The notes under the pieces: model-generated | Databases searched by the model: none | What the model was told of the DNA's origin: nothing | The model's input: the letters and a program-made list of their open reading frames with translations, nothing else | Program-made: the position numbers and the translations under genes | NCBI GenBank assembly: GCA_002414705.1 | Contig: DIAL01000078.1 | Span: forward strand, 45,230 to 60,115 | Source: Flavobacteriaceae bacterium UBA5079 | GTDB taxonomy: Bacteria; Bacteroidota; Bacteroidia; Flavobacteriales; Flavobacteriaceae | Direction of reading: 5' to 3' | DNA: 14,886 nucleotides | In this document: one piece after another, positions 1-8,674 of the stretch | Numbering within the stretch: the first letter of the stretch is position 1 | Layout: the number at the start of each line of letters is the position of its first letter

Positions 1-742
1 AGTGAAAAAGTTTTTCTGTAACATACCCGCTGCTATTGCTATTTTCAGGACAAATGTTAAACTTATAGTTTTTCAAAAAAACTAGTTTATTATCATTATA
101 AACCTCCTTCAACTCATTAGTGTTATTCATAAACTTTCCAGCACAACAAACATTTTCTATTGTATTCATGTCTTGAATTATTTCTGAACGCACCTCATTT
201 CTGTCATGTCTTGATATATGCACAGCAAATCTTACGCGGTTTGTATTTTTACGTGTTTCTGGTGAGTTATATTTCGAAATGAGTTTTTTTAAGCTTCTTA
301 AAGTAGATTCTGCAGGTACAAAATAAGTAATCCACAGCGGAAAACGCATATATTTAACAGGCATATTTTCCTGACAGTTAAAACCTAAAGCCAAATCAAC
401 CTTGTCACCGTAGTGATCTTCATATTTAATATAGTTAGAATAAACAGCTGTCTTGGGATTTAAGTTTTCTCCAGTAAAAAAAATTTTAAAACCACCTCTA
501 ATAAACCATATAAGGTTTTTGTCTCCAAAAACGGAAATAAAATTGAGAACCATTTTTTTACTATCCAGATTGTTATATGTTATAAACCTATAAAACCAAA
601 AATCTTCAATATTTTTTGTCTTCCAAAAATTGTAAAACTTAATCGTAGGACTTGCATATTTTCTTTTTTGGGTCTTATATTTTTTATAAAGTGTTCTATA
701 ATAATAAATACGAAGTTTTACTTTTTTGAAATAATGAATCAT
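1..742 (-). CDS. Alpha-1,3-fucosyltransferase (GT10 family), 3' end cut off by window edge
   Basis: Transfers fucose from GDP-fucose to a GlcNAc-type acceptor, probably on the surface glycan made by this locus. I translated the minus strand from the ATG at 742-740; the frame stays open for 247 codons to base 1. Diagnostic GT10 motifs are visible: FTGENLNP at residues 89-96, YMRFPLWITYF around 131-141, and the donor-binding block YKFNICPENSNSSGYVTEK at 226-244, matching the family's ENS...GYVTEK signature. GT10 proteins usually run past 300 residues, so the last part lies outside the window. No in-frame ATG lies between this start and the upstream TAA, so the start is well fixed. It is separated from the next gene upstream by 287 AT-rich bases and may have its own promoter. 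Family assignment is firm; the exact linkage and acceptor are inference. Confidence 0.92.
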   Translation of the reverse strand, partial: MIHYFKKVKLRIYYYRTLYKKYKTQKRKYASPTIKFYNFWKTKNIEDFWFYRFITYNNLDSKKMVLNFISVFGDKNLIWFIRGGFKIFFTGENLNPKTAVYSNYIKYEDHYGDKVDLALGFNCQENMPVKYMRFPLWITYFVPAESTLRSLKKLISKYNSPETRKNTNRVRFAVHISRHDRNEVRSEIIQDMNTIENVCCAGKFMNNTNELKEVYNDNKLVFLKNYKFNICPENSNSSGYVTEKLFH

Positions 743-1029
743 TTGATAATGTTTTAAACGAGAATTATGGGTATACTTATTACTGTAATCTTCTATAAAT
801 TAATAAAGAAACTAAAAGTTATAAAAAAATTGAGTCTTATATATAAAATAATAATAAGTTCCATTTATTTTTCAATTACAAAACACCACATATACTTATA
901 CCTTAGTTACCAGATTCAATGGATAATTAATAATTAATCTTTTTAAATTAAGTTTGATAGGGTTGATAAATTAACGCAAAACCATCCCTTAAATAGATCA
1001 TTTTACAAATGCAATAAATTTCACACAAT

Positions 1030-1989
1030 CTATATTATTTTATCTAAAACTCTTAATATAAACTTTTTATTCCCACTAACGCCAACAAAGTCAAGTACTC
1101 TCAAAACTCCGACTATAAACGAAATCTTTATTGATTGCTTTCTTGAAAATCGATTAGGATAAACCTTCATAAATGCTTTTAAATCTGAAAGACGTTGTAA
1201 ATAAAGGTGTTTATCTAAATACCGCAGTTCCACAATTTTCTTTAATATCAGGTTATGATATTTGGAATAAAGTTCTTTAGGCACCAGATTCATGCATTCC
1301 ATATGTGTTTTAAGAGCTGCATCCTTTTTCGAGGAAATAGCAAGTGATGAGTAAATACTTTTAGACTGATACCGGTAGGCTCCTGCAACTATATCTATAA
1401 ATTTTATTTTACCAAATTTGGATTGATACAACAACATATAAGTATCTTCCTCAGGAACTGTTCTACTTATAAAACTAAAATCTCGATTGCGAAAAACTCT
1501 TGCAGAAACTGGTGCCCATGCGGGCAAATGTTGCATTTCATAAATAGTTCTTCGACCGTCATGTATAAGCTTTGATTTAATAACTTTACCATTCTCCTCA
1601 ATCGTGCTTACATTAGTAAAGCAAACCTCATAATCAGGATTTGCTTCTAGAAAGTCAACTTGTATTTGCGATTTTTCAGGGTCACTCCAATAATCATCAC
1701 CATCACATAGTGCAATATAGTCACCTTGAGCCTTATTTAAAGTATATAAAAGGCTCCCTGTAACCCCCAAGTTTTTAGGCTGCTTTTTGATATGAACATT
1801 AATAAATTTTACACTACCAGTTATAGCTCCTTCAACAATTTCAAAGGAGTTGTCTTGAGAACAATCATCGGAGTAAATAAGTTCCAAATCAAAATCAACC
1901 TGCTGTTTAAATATACCTTCCAAAGCCTCCAAAATGAATGTCTGATTATTATAGGTTCTTAAAATGATACTAAGCAATGGCTTTTTCAT
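1030..1989 (-). CDS. Glycosyltransferase family 2 (GT-A fold)
   Basis: A cytoplasmic, probably inverting, sugar transferase of 319 residues. The N-terminal half is a typical GT2 domain: LSIILRTYN at residues 6-14, the nucleotide-binding acidic pair S40-D41-D42, and the metal-binding DxD in the block CDGDDYW at 95-101. The D-G-D-D-Y-W form with following DPEKSQIQ is common in Bacteroidota polysaccharide loci. The C-terminal ~130 residues are basic and variable, as usual for acceptor-binding regions. It is the last gene of the tight glycosyltransferase run: the stop of the upstream GT4 gene lies 29 bases before its start. Donor and acceptor cannot be told from sequence. Confidence 0.93.
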   Translation of the reverse strand: MKKPLLSIILRTYNNQTFILEALEGIFKQQVDFDLELIYSDDCSQDNSFEIVEGAITGSVKFINVHIKKQPKNLGVTGSLLYTLNKAQGDYIALCDGDDYWSDPEKSQIQVDFLEANPDYEVCFTNVSTIEENGKVIKSKLIHDGRRTIYEMQHLPAWAPVSARVFRNRDFSFISRTVPEEDTYMLLYQSKFGKIKFIDIVAGAYRYQSKSIYSSLAISSKKDAALKTHMECMNLVPKELYSKYHNLILKKIVELRYLDKHLYLQRLSDLKAFMKVYPNRFSRKQSIKISFIVGVLRVLDFVGVSGNKKFILRVLDKII

Positions 1990-2018
1990 AACATTATTTT
2001 ATTTTAACAAACTAAAAT

Positions 2019-3200
2019 CTATACATCATAAAACATCTTCATTCTCTTTAAAAAAGCTTGACGCCCACTTTGTACTATAACGTGCTGCCTTAATTTATTA
2101 GCATCAAAATTAAGTGTTCCATCATAAAGTCCTTTAAGATTCAACGCTATACCTGCTTCATCGCCAATATCAACCAGAACACCCAATCCATGAGCTAAAG
2201 TATCTTCTGGACCACCACTACGTGTAGAAATTACAGGAACACCACATAACATAGCTTCTCGTAAAGCAACACCATACGGTTCGTCTATACTAGTCGATAC
2301 AAACACAGACGATTTTTTATGCAATGCCTTGACGGCATCCCTATCCAACCATGCATGAAATTTCAAAATACCATCTAAAACCTCATATTTGGAAATAACG
2401 TCGATGTCAACACCCTTCATGGTTAATAATTCTTGTATACTGGAAACACCAACCACATGAACCTCTATAGGTCTGTTACAACTATAGAGTTCAACAAATC
2501 TTAAAATAGACTCAAAAAAAGTAATAGGATCCTTAACATACGAAGCCCTTAAAATAGTAGTAATTATAAAAACATCATCTGGTTTTGAAAGGTTTTCAAA
2601 CTTAAACATTTCTTCATCCATAAAATTCCAAACAACCTCAACAGTTCTTTCCGTATCAACAACAGACAAACAGGCTTTATGAAAATAACTCACACCAGCA
2701 ATCTTTTTGGCCGACTGGAATATGTGCTTTATCCGCTCTTGTTGGCACCCACTATAATTTTCCATCCTAAATGGAGAATGTTCCACAACAACCATTGGAA
2801 TTTTATGAACTTCCGAAATTAGATAAGAAGACAAACCATACTTATACATCCCCTGTAAGTGCATAATATCGGGAAACCAATTAAGCTTTTTAAAAGCTTT
2901 TAAATAGGCCCTATCTAGTTGCTTTAATTTCCTGTCGTCACTCCAGTTTTTTTGGATAATAACGGGAAATGAAAAGGCGTCAGGATCCTGTTCTAAAAAC
3001 GTAGTAGTTAATTCACCAGACTGCCCTTTAATCAAGCGTTTTATACGTTGAAAATAATAATTTTTAGTGTGTAATCCCTCCACCATTAATATCTTAACAT
3101 CAAAACCATTGGCATTCAAAAAACGAGCTTGCTCAATAAAAAAAGACCCCAAATTACTGGTGTTATTTGGGTACCATGATGGTAAAACTAAAATCTTCAT
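2019..3200 (-). CDS. Glycosyltransferase family 4 (GT-B fold)
   Basis: A retaining GT-B transferase of 393 residues. The N-terminal Rossmann half begins MKILVLPSWYPN and carries the S19-F20-F21-x-E-Q pattern typical of GT4 proteins. The C-terminal half holds the donor-binding E-x7-E motif, E307 and E315 in DEPYGVALREAMLCGVPVI, followed by the STRSGGPED loop. Its ATG shares bases with the stop of the upstream GT2 gene (ATGA, 3197-3200), which fixes this start and implies translational coupling. It is expected to add one sugar during assembly of the export substrate on the inner face of the cytoplasmic membrane. Family call is firm, sugar specificity unknown. Confidence 0.94.
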   Translation of the reverse strand: MKILVLPSWYPNNTSNLGSFFIEQARFLNANGFDVKILMVEGLHTKNYYFQRIKRLIKGQSGELTTTFLEQDPDAFSFPVIIQKNWSDDRKLKQLDRAYLKAFKKLNWFPDIMHLQGMYKYGLSSYLISEVHKIPMVVVEHSPFRMENYSGCQQERIKHIFQSAKKIAGVSYFHKACLSVVDTERTVEVVWNFMDEEMFKFENLSKPDDVFIITTILRASYVKDPITFFESILRFVELYSCNRPIEVHVVGVSSIQELLTMKGVDIDVISKYEVLDGILKFHAWLDRDAVKALHKKSSVFVSTSIDEPYGVALREAMLCGVPVISTRSGGPEDTLAHGLGVLVDIGDEAGIALNLKGLYDGTLNFDANKLRQHVIVQSGRQAFLKRMKMFYDV

Positions 3201-4189
3201 GATATGTTTTTTAATGACGGATGAAACTTTAACCTAGCATGAAACCGGTAAACAGGATAATTAATTAAAAGAGCTGTATGTCCTAGCAGCCAGAGCAAAC
3301 CTGATAATTGCATGCTTACCAAACGCATATCCCTAACCAATTCATTAAGTATCCATTTGCTGTTGCTCCTATCATCATGTTTAATGCCTTCAAAAAAGTA
3401 AGTCAATAAATTATGATAGAGTAACGAAACTAATTTTTGGTCTCCTAATGCAATACATTTTTTTAAGTTATCCGCATATATTATAGATCGGCTTTCTTTA
3501 AAACGCTTGTTATAAAATTGGTCTTTAGTTGTTTTGTTTAAAGGATGTTGTCGGTAAAGAAACAATCCTTTTTCAAATATAACATACGTTTCCGCTTGAA
3601 TATTATAAAACAATCTTAAAAATAGTTCAGACTCTTGTGCTCGCGTTAAATCGTTTCTAAATAAGTCTTCTTGCGCTTCCAAATATGTTTTTCTAAAGAT
3701 AATAGACTCAATTAATATTTTGGAAGTATAAGTCACATAATCCTTATATAAGTAACTTCTTAAAGCAATAGGCATAAACACCCTATTATTAAGCTGTATA
3801 TCCACCATATAACCCGTACAAATAACCATATTAATCTGGCCTGAAAACAAAGCTATCCTATCACTTATATACGCATCCAGCATAATATCATCATCATCAA
3901 AAAACTGCACAAAATCACCATTACAAATCTGAAACCCAAAATTTCGGGCATCATTACCACCTGCTAAAAAGGTCTCGGGTCGTTTATGATACTGAATCCG
4001 TTTATCGTTTTGTTGATATTGCTTTACTAGAGCTTTAGTGCCATCCGTACTGCCATCGTCCACGACTATACACTCCCAATTCGTGTAAGTTTGCGACACA
4101 ATAGAGTTTAACGTTTCACCAAGCATGGTTGCCCGATTAAACGTGGGTATAATTATGGAAACTAAAGTCTGTTTAGGCATGACGGTCAT
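3197..4189 (-). CDS. Glycosyltransferase family 2 (GT-A fold)
   Basis: A 330-residue GT2 transferase. Visible motifs are VSIIIPTFNRA at residues 10-20, VVDDGSTDG at 42-50 for nucleotide binding, and an aspartate run DDDD at 98-101 (in QFFDDDDIM) acting as DxD. The region A76-R82 (AGGNDAR) is the usual substrate-contact stretch. The C-terminus has a hydrophobic segment around 293-312 (LSGLLWLLGHTALLINYPVY) that could sit in the membrane interface. Two starts are possible: the ATG at 4189, or one four codons in at 4180 just before PKQTLVS. Both keep the whole domain. The stop overlaps the next gene's start by 4 bases; upstream there is an 83-base gap. Confidence 0.93.
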   Translation of the reverse strand: MTVMPKQTLVSIIIPTFNRATMLGETLNSIVSQTYTNWECIVVDDGSTDGTKALVKQYQQNDKRIQYHKRPETFLAGGNDARNFGFQICNGDFVQFFDDDDIMLDAYISDRIALFSGQINMVICTGYMVDIQLNNRVFMPIALRSYLYKDYVTYTSKILIESIIFRKTYLEAQEDLFRNDLTRAQESELFLRLFYNIQAETYVIFEKGLFLYRQHPLNKTTKDQFYNKRFKESRSIIYADNLKKCIALGDQKLVSLLYHNLLTYFFEGIKHDDRSNSKWILNELVRDMRLVSMQLSGLLWLLGHTALLINYPVYRFHARLKFHPSLKNIS

Positions 4190-4272
4190 TTACGAGACTA
4201 ATATACAAAGTCAGATGAAAATTAACACAAAAAAATACTAAAAGCACAATCAAATTACGGATTCAGTTACCG

Positions 4273-5190
4273 CTACAAATAGTGCAAACCTGGCTTAATA
4301 TTTAAAATTCGGCTTTTTTCTATCTCAGGTTTTAAGTCTGACAATAGAGTAAGTTCCTTTTTTACAGAAGCTGCTCTATCAAATTTCAACTGCAATTTCA
4401 ATTTAACAATTGACTTCTTAAGCTTTTTTATTTTTAAATCTATAGGGTTATCAATATTAATATTACCAAAAACAACCTGATACTTCCTTCTAGCATGTTT
4501 AAAATAGTCTGGACTAAACATTGGAGCCTTATTCTGTTTACGATCTTCCCGATCATGAACAACATACGTATCTGGCAATACACCTATTTTAAAACCATGA
4601 TAACTAATACGCTGACAATAATTATCATCCTCGCCATAATGAAAAAACAGCGGATCAAAACCACCTACCGTTTCTAAACATGCTTTAGATACTAACCAAG
4701 CTGCGGCATTTACAAAAGGCACATCATAAACCAAAGCTAACGGATTACCCAAAACAAAATCAGAATAAAACATTCCCGTTTCTTCACGAAGCATATAATG
4801 TAAAAAATTAGAATCTAGCTTGTTCCGATCTGCCGTTATATGAATAGGGCTTAATATACCATATTGCGGATTTTGTTTTTGAAACACGCACAATTTAACT
4901 AAAACATTATCCATCAAATACGCATCTTGATTAAGTAGTAACACATGTTCAGCGCCCAAATCTAAAGCATACCTAATACCTTTATTGTTGGCTTGTCCAA
5001 AACCCAGATTATCAGTTTGCTTTAATACAGTAACATCTGGATAATGCGCTACAATAAAACTAACCGTATCATCTTTTGAGGCATTATCCACAACTATAAC
5101 ATTAAATTTATCAAAATCAAGATTCCTCAAGCAATTATCGATCCATTTCAATCCATTATATGTAACTATTATAATAGCAGTTTTTAACAT
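4273..5190 (-). CDS. Glycosyltransferase family 2, WbbL/rhamnosyltransferase-like
   Basis: A 305-residue GT2 of the WbbL-type subgroup often annotated as rhamnosyltransferase. Evidence: AIIIVTYNG at residues 5-13, VVDNASKDDT at 33-42, the NLGFGQANNKGI block at 61-72, and LLLNQDAYL at 84-92, where Q-D-A replaces the classical DxD as is normal in this subgroup. HYGEDDNYCQRISYHG at 184-199 is the catalytic-base region. It ends in a lysine-rich, probably coiled, tail from about residue 250. The start overlaps the end of the upstream fused transferase by 7 bases, showing an operon. Rhamnose as donor is only a subgroup tendency, and no rhamnose-synthesis gene lies in the window. Confidence 0.92.
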   Translation of the reverse strand: MLKTAIIIVTYNGLKWIDNCLRNLDFDKFNVIVVDNASKDDTVSFIVAHYPDVTVLKQTDNLGFGQANNKGIRYALDLGAEHVLLLNQDAYLMDNVLVKLCVFQKQNPQYGILSPIHITADRNKLDSNFLHYMLREETGMFYSDFVLGNPLALVYDVPFVNAAAWLVSKACLETVGGFDPLFFHYGEDDNYCQRISYHGFKIGVLPDTYVVHDREDRKQNKAPMFSPDYFKHARRKYQVVFGNINIDNPIDLKIKKLKKSIVKLKLQLKFDRAASVKKELTLLSDLKPEIEKSRILNIKPGLHYL

Positions 5191-6971
5191 GCTTTTATTT
5201 TAAAGGTTAAATACCTGATGACTTTTTTTATAATTTTAAAAATTTTTATTTTAATTTTTTTTATTAGCACCTTAAATTTAGTTGATAACTTTCTATCAAT
5301 TTTAAGCTGTTTTAATATTAAATAATAGTTTATATATTTTATTAAATTTTTTCTGACATCTAGCTCTTTTTTTGAGAAATCCCTCAAGAAATCACCGTCT
5401 TCAGAATTATATTTAGCAACTTCTTTTTTTAAGTCATTTAGTGCTAATTGATTCTTGCTATATCTTCCAGAACAATTATTGAGCAGACTAAACCCTAATA
5501 TATTTTTAACATAACCATCAGAATAACTTGGAAAATACCTTCTATCATCATACACTATAACTGGCCTACCGCATGACATAGATTCATAAGCAGATCTACC
5601 TAAACCAAAGACAATATCGGCTTGGTTTATTAAATCTTCTATATTCCATACTGGGTTTTTATATTTATAAGCTTGAATATATTTTAAGCCTAAATCATTT
5701 GCCAAAGTCTTAATTGTATTATTAGCATTCTCAGAATGACATAAACTTAATACCACTTTTGGTTTTTTATTTATTTTAACTTTAGGATAAAAACGAGTGA
5801 GATTTATTGAGTTATAAATTAACTTACTAGCGAAACTTTTGTTTGCCAAATGATTTTGAATCTCTTGAGAAATCACCACATAACCATCAGCATTTTTACT
5901 TGGTTGCTCTAATTTTGGAAAAATCCCATGACAAGTTTGAATAATAACACCTTTCTTATATAGTTTATCTACAACTATATTGTGATTTGCTAAAATTAAA
6001 TCATATTTTTTTAAGGACATAAAGTTTACACATAACTCCTTCTCTATTCTTTTTGAAATATCTCCTTTATTAAAAGTGAAATATTCTACATTAAAATTTG
6101 AATATTTTTTGAGCTCCTCAATCAAAGCAAATGTAAAAGTTTCTGACCCTCCAATAGTGTTTAAACTACTATTAGCCACAAGAATATTAAGATTTAAGGT
6201 TGATAATCTCTCTAAATCATTTGTGAGTTCTAATCCAAATTCAATTTTATCTTCCCATTTAATTAAATCATTGAAGAAATCAGATTTTGAGTGAACAGCT
6301 TTTCCTAATCGTTTCTGCCATTTTTCGCTTATATCTATATTTCCTGGTTGATTTTCGGTTAAATGATTTATATAATATTTACATTTTTTATCCCAATCTT
6401 CAATAGTTGTAGCTTTACCATAATGCTTTACATATCCCCCAAAATCTATGTTATAAAATCCTTTTGGCACCCTAGAATGAAAATTCAAATCTAAACTAGC
6501 TCTAAACATCATGGGAATTTCCCTAAATTCAGGACCAATATATTCCCTTTCTTTATAATATTTCTCTACATCGTGAGCTGTAATATAATAATCATAAAGT
6601 CTAAAATAATAAGAATCTATACCTTCATTTTTCAAGTCTAAACCTTCTTTAAACTCAACAAATTCATCTGCATCAAAAACATAAACCCACTCTGGATAGT
6701 ATGTTTTAGCCCTGTTAAACAACAACTGTCTATGACTGCCTTCAGCTTTACTTCTTTGTTGTCTATCAGATTCCCAATAATTATTCTCTATTACTTCTAA
6801 AACTAGAGGGTGGTTTTTTAAAATATTGAGCGTATTATCTGTAGAGGCATCATCATAAACTATAACACCATCTAAATAGCTGGTTAAATGATCTAAAACA
6901 TCTTTTATTAAATACCCTTGGTTTCTAACACGTGAAACCCCTATTATTGTTTTTTTATAAATACCAATCAT
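5184..6971 (-). CDS. Bifunctional glycosyltransferase: N-terminal GT2-like domain fused to C-terminal GT-B domain
   Basis: A 595-residue protein with two transferase modules. Residues about 8-200 resemble the GT2-like (Glyco_tranf_2_4) family: IIGVSRVRNQGYL at 9-21, VYDDASTDN at 38-46, and a DxD-like D100-A101-D102 in YVFDADEFVEF. Residues about 260-500 look like a GT-B domain: the glycine-rich loop IGGSETF at 273-279, TCHGIFPKL at 346-354, YNSINLTRFYP near 386-395, and a C-terminal donor motif GRSAYESMSCGRPVIVYD at 458-475 with E463. The last ~35 residues are Lys/Ile rich. The start lies 17 bases inside the end of wzt and the stop lies inside the next gene, so all are co-translated. The DNA is very AT-rich (5 G/C in the 60 bases at 5221-5280), unlike the conserved genes to the right, suggesting acquisition. 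Two-domain call is good; sugars unknown. Confidence 0.85.
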   Translation of the reverse strand: MIGIYKKTIIGVSRVRNQGYLIKDVLDHLTSYLDGVIVYDDASTDNTLNILKNHPLVLEVIENNYWESDRQQRSKAEGSHRQLLFNRAKTYYPEWVYVFDADEFVEFKEGLDLKNEGIDSYYFRLYDYYITAHDVEKYYKEREYIGPEFREIPMMFRASLDLNFHSRVPKGFYNIDFGGYVKHYGKATTIEDWDKKCKYYINHLTENQPGNIDISEKWQKRLGKAVHSKSDFFNDLIKWEDKIEFGLELTNDLERLSTLNLNILVANSSLNTIGGSETFTFALIEELKKYSNFNVEYFTFNKGDISKRIEKELCVNFMSLKKYDLILANHNIVVDKLYKKGVIIQTCHGIFPKLEQPSKNADGYVVISQEIQNHLANKSFASKLIYNSINLTRFYPKVKINKKPKVVLSLCHSENANNTIKTLANDLGLKYIQAYKYKNPVWNIEDLINQADIVFGLGRSAYESMSCGRPVIVYDDRRYFPSYSDGYVKNILGFSLLNNCSGRYSKNQLALNDLKKEVAKYNSEDGDFLRDFSKKELDVRKNLIKYINYYLILKQLKIDRKLSTKFKVLIKKIKIKIFKIIKKVIRYLTFKIKAC

Positions 6972-8232
6972 GATTTATTTGAATCATTTCACTAGGAAAT
7001 TGAGTTACATTCTTTTTAGTAGAGATTAAACTCTCAACATTTAGAATAAGACAATCTTTAATAAAATCTTCCAATCCATTTAAATCAGATTTACAAGATA
7101 AATTTAAAAAGTAAGACCCACCTGTTAAAGGAAGTGAAGGTATTGCTAATGTCACAACTACCTTATTTTTAGGCTCAACAACTATTTTATCCATAAAATA
7201 ATCGCTTCCGCTTGCAGTTAAAAGCTGTCCTTTTATTGAAAAAATAGACATACCTAAAGCAATTTTTTTTATTTGATTAGAAAAATTTTCTACAGTAAAT
7301 TTGAATAAATAATTATATCCGCTCTTTAATTCGTTAAAACTTACCTCATCTTGATTGTTACAAAAAATGTTTAAATCAGTAATCCTAAGACCACCATTCC
7401 CTTCACGGGAATTAAAGTCTCGAAAATTAAAACTATTATTATCCTCTACAGATAAATATTTATCAATACATTTCTCAACTAAACCTTCAAAACCAATCTT
7501 CCCATTTTCTAACAATAAAGCTCTAGTACATAAGTTTTTTACTGCAGCCATATTATGACTTACAAATAAAACGGTACGTCCTTCTCTTTTGGAAATATCC
7601 TGCATCTTCCCAATAGCCTTTTTCTGGAATTCAGCATCACCAACGGCAAGCACCTCATCAATCACCAAAATATCAGGTTCTAAAAAAGCCGCGACTGCAA
7701 AGGCCAAACGAACACGCATGCCTGAACTATAGCGTTTTACAGGTGTATCTACATAACGCTCACAACCGGAAAATGCGATGATTTCTTCTTCTTTAGCCTG
7801 TATTTCAGCTTTACTCATGCCTAAAATGGCCCCATTTAAATAAATGTTTTCACGGCCTGTTAGTTCGGGGTGAAATCCCGTACCAACTTCCAACAAACTA
7901 GCTATTCGACCTTTGGTTTTAATCTCGCCGCTAGTAGGTATCGTAACCCGAGATAGTATTTTAAGCAACGTACTCTTTCCAGCACCATTTTTACCAATAA
8001 TACCTAAAACCTCCCCTTGCTGCACCTCAAAATTTATATCCTGCAACGCCCAAACATAATCGCTATCCGCTTTGGTGCTACGGTCATTAACAGAACCCAC
8101 ATTTAAATACGGATCTTCCTTACCACGAATACCGGCCCACCATCGGTTTAAATCGTGGCTAATAGTACCCGTGCCCACTAAACCTAGTCGGTATTGTTTG
8201 CTGATGTTTGATGCCTTAAGTATGATGCTCAT
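6955..8232 (-). CDS. wzt: Polysaccharide ABC transporter ATP-binding protein with C-terminal glycan-binding domain (Wzt)
   Basis: ATPase subunit that powers export of undecaprenyl-linked polysaccharide across the inner membrane with Wzm. It is 425 residues, the length of Wzt forms that carry an extra domain. The nucleotide-binding domain shows Walker A GKNGAGKST at residues 80-88, signature YSSGM at 168-172, Walker B ILVIDE at 188-193 and H-loop H226. Residues 57-62 (SDYVWA) and the insert before the first strand (24-55) are typical of Wzt/TagH-type ATPases. From about 270 to 425 a beta-rich region ending NHDWYL fits the Wzt carbohydrate-binding domain, which recognises the finished chain terminus. 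That half is encoded by much more AT-rich DNA (8 of 60 G/C at 7261-7320) than the ATPase half (28 of 60 at 7681-7740). It overlaps the next gene by 17 bases. Wzm lies upstream, separated by a pseudogene and repeats. Confidence 0.95.
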   Translation of the reverse strand: MSIILKASNISKQYRLGLVGTGTISHDLNRWWAGIRGKEDPYLNVGSVNDRSTKADSDYVWALQDINFEVQQGEVLGIIGKNGAGKSTLLKILSRVTIPTSGEIKTKGRIASLLEVGTGFHPELTGRENIYLNGAILGMSKAEIQAKEEEIIAFSGCERYVDTPVKRYSSGMRVRLAFAVAAFLEPDILVIDEVLAVGDAEFQKKAIGKMQDISKREGRTVLFVSHNMAAVKNLCTRALLLENGKIGFEGLVEKCIDKYLSVEDNNSFNFRDFNSREGNGGLRITDLNIFCNNQDEVSFNELKSGYNYLFKFTVENFSNQIKKIALGMSIFSIKGQLLTASGSDYFMDKIVVEPKNKVVVTLAIPSLPLTGGSYFLNLSCKSDLNGLEDFIKDCLILNVESLISTKKNVTQFPSEMIQINHDWYL

Positions 8233-8237
8233 ATAAC

Positions 8238-8272
8238 GTGATTTGTGAATCGTGATTTGTGAATCGTGACCT
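8238..8272 (+). repeat. Five tandem GTGANNN heptamers between wzt and the four-helix-bundle pseudogene
   Basis: Read on the plus strand the bases divide exactly into five 7-bp units: GTGATTT, GTGAATC, GTGATTT, GTGAATC, GTGACCT. Two alternating unit types suggest duplication of a 14-bp pair. The array starts 5 bases upstream of the wzt start codon, so it occupies the leader where translation signals would be. It shares the GTGANNN pattern with the larger array at 8675-8789, which reads in the opposite direction. Confidence 0.85.
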
Positions 8273-8279
8273 GCATCTT

Positions 8280-8633
8280 CTATTTTATTTTGTTTTTCAA
8301 ATAATTTCTAAATCCTAAAAGTATTTTTTTTACATCTGTCATACTATCCATTACCTCATCATCATGTTTTATAAACTTTAATTGAACACATAATAAATAT
8401 TGTGTTTCCAATTCTGAAAGCGAACCAAGAGCAATCATTAAAAATTGTATCAACTCCTTATCACTTTTTCGTGCTGATCCTTCAGCTATATTAGATGGAA
8501 TGGATACTGCAGCACGCCGCATTTGACTTATTAATCCAAAGCGCTCTGATTTAGGAAGCTCATTAGTTCATTGATAAACAACACCAGTCAATGTCATACT
8601 TTTTTTCCAAACATCTAAATCTTTATGATCCAT
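8280..8633 (-). pseudogene. Four-helix-bundle protein (S23/TIGR02436-like) with in-frame TGA
   Basis: The full frame starts at the ATG at 8633-8631 and reads MDHKDLDVWKKSMTLTGVVYQ, then TGA at 8570-8568, then TNELPKSERFGLISQMRRAA and on to the TAG at 8280. Ignoring the TGA gives 117 residues, the normal size of the family once linked to 23S rRNA intervening sequences. The family hallmarks are all there: the D-L-x-V-W-K start, F-P/L-P-K-S-E-R-F-G-L, and RRAAVSIPSNIAEGSARKS. A shorter 80-residue product could start at the internal ATG 8522-8520, but it would lack helix 1. The gene sits between wzm and wzt, a common place for this family in flavobacterial polysaccharide loci, and is bounded on both sides by GTGANNN arrays. 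Role in these loci is unknown. The TGA could be real decay or a sequencing error. Confidence 0.88.
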
Positions 8634-8674
8634 TTTCTCGTTAATTGTCAGTCGCGAGTCGTTAATCAAAACAC

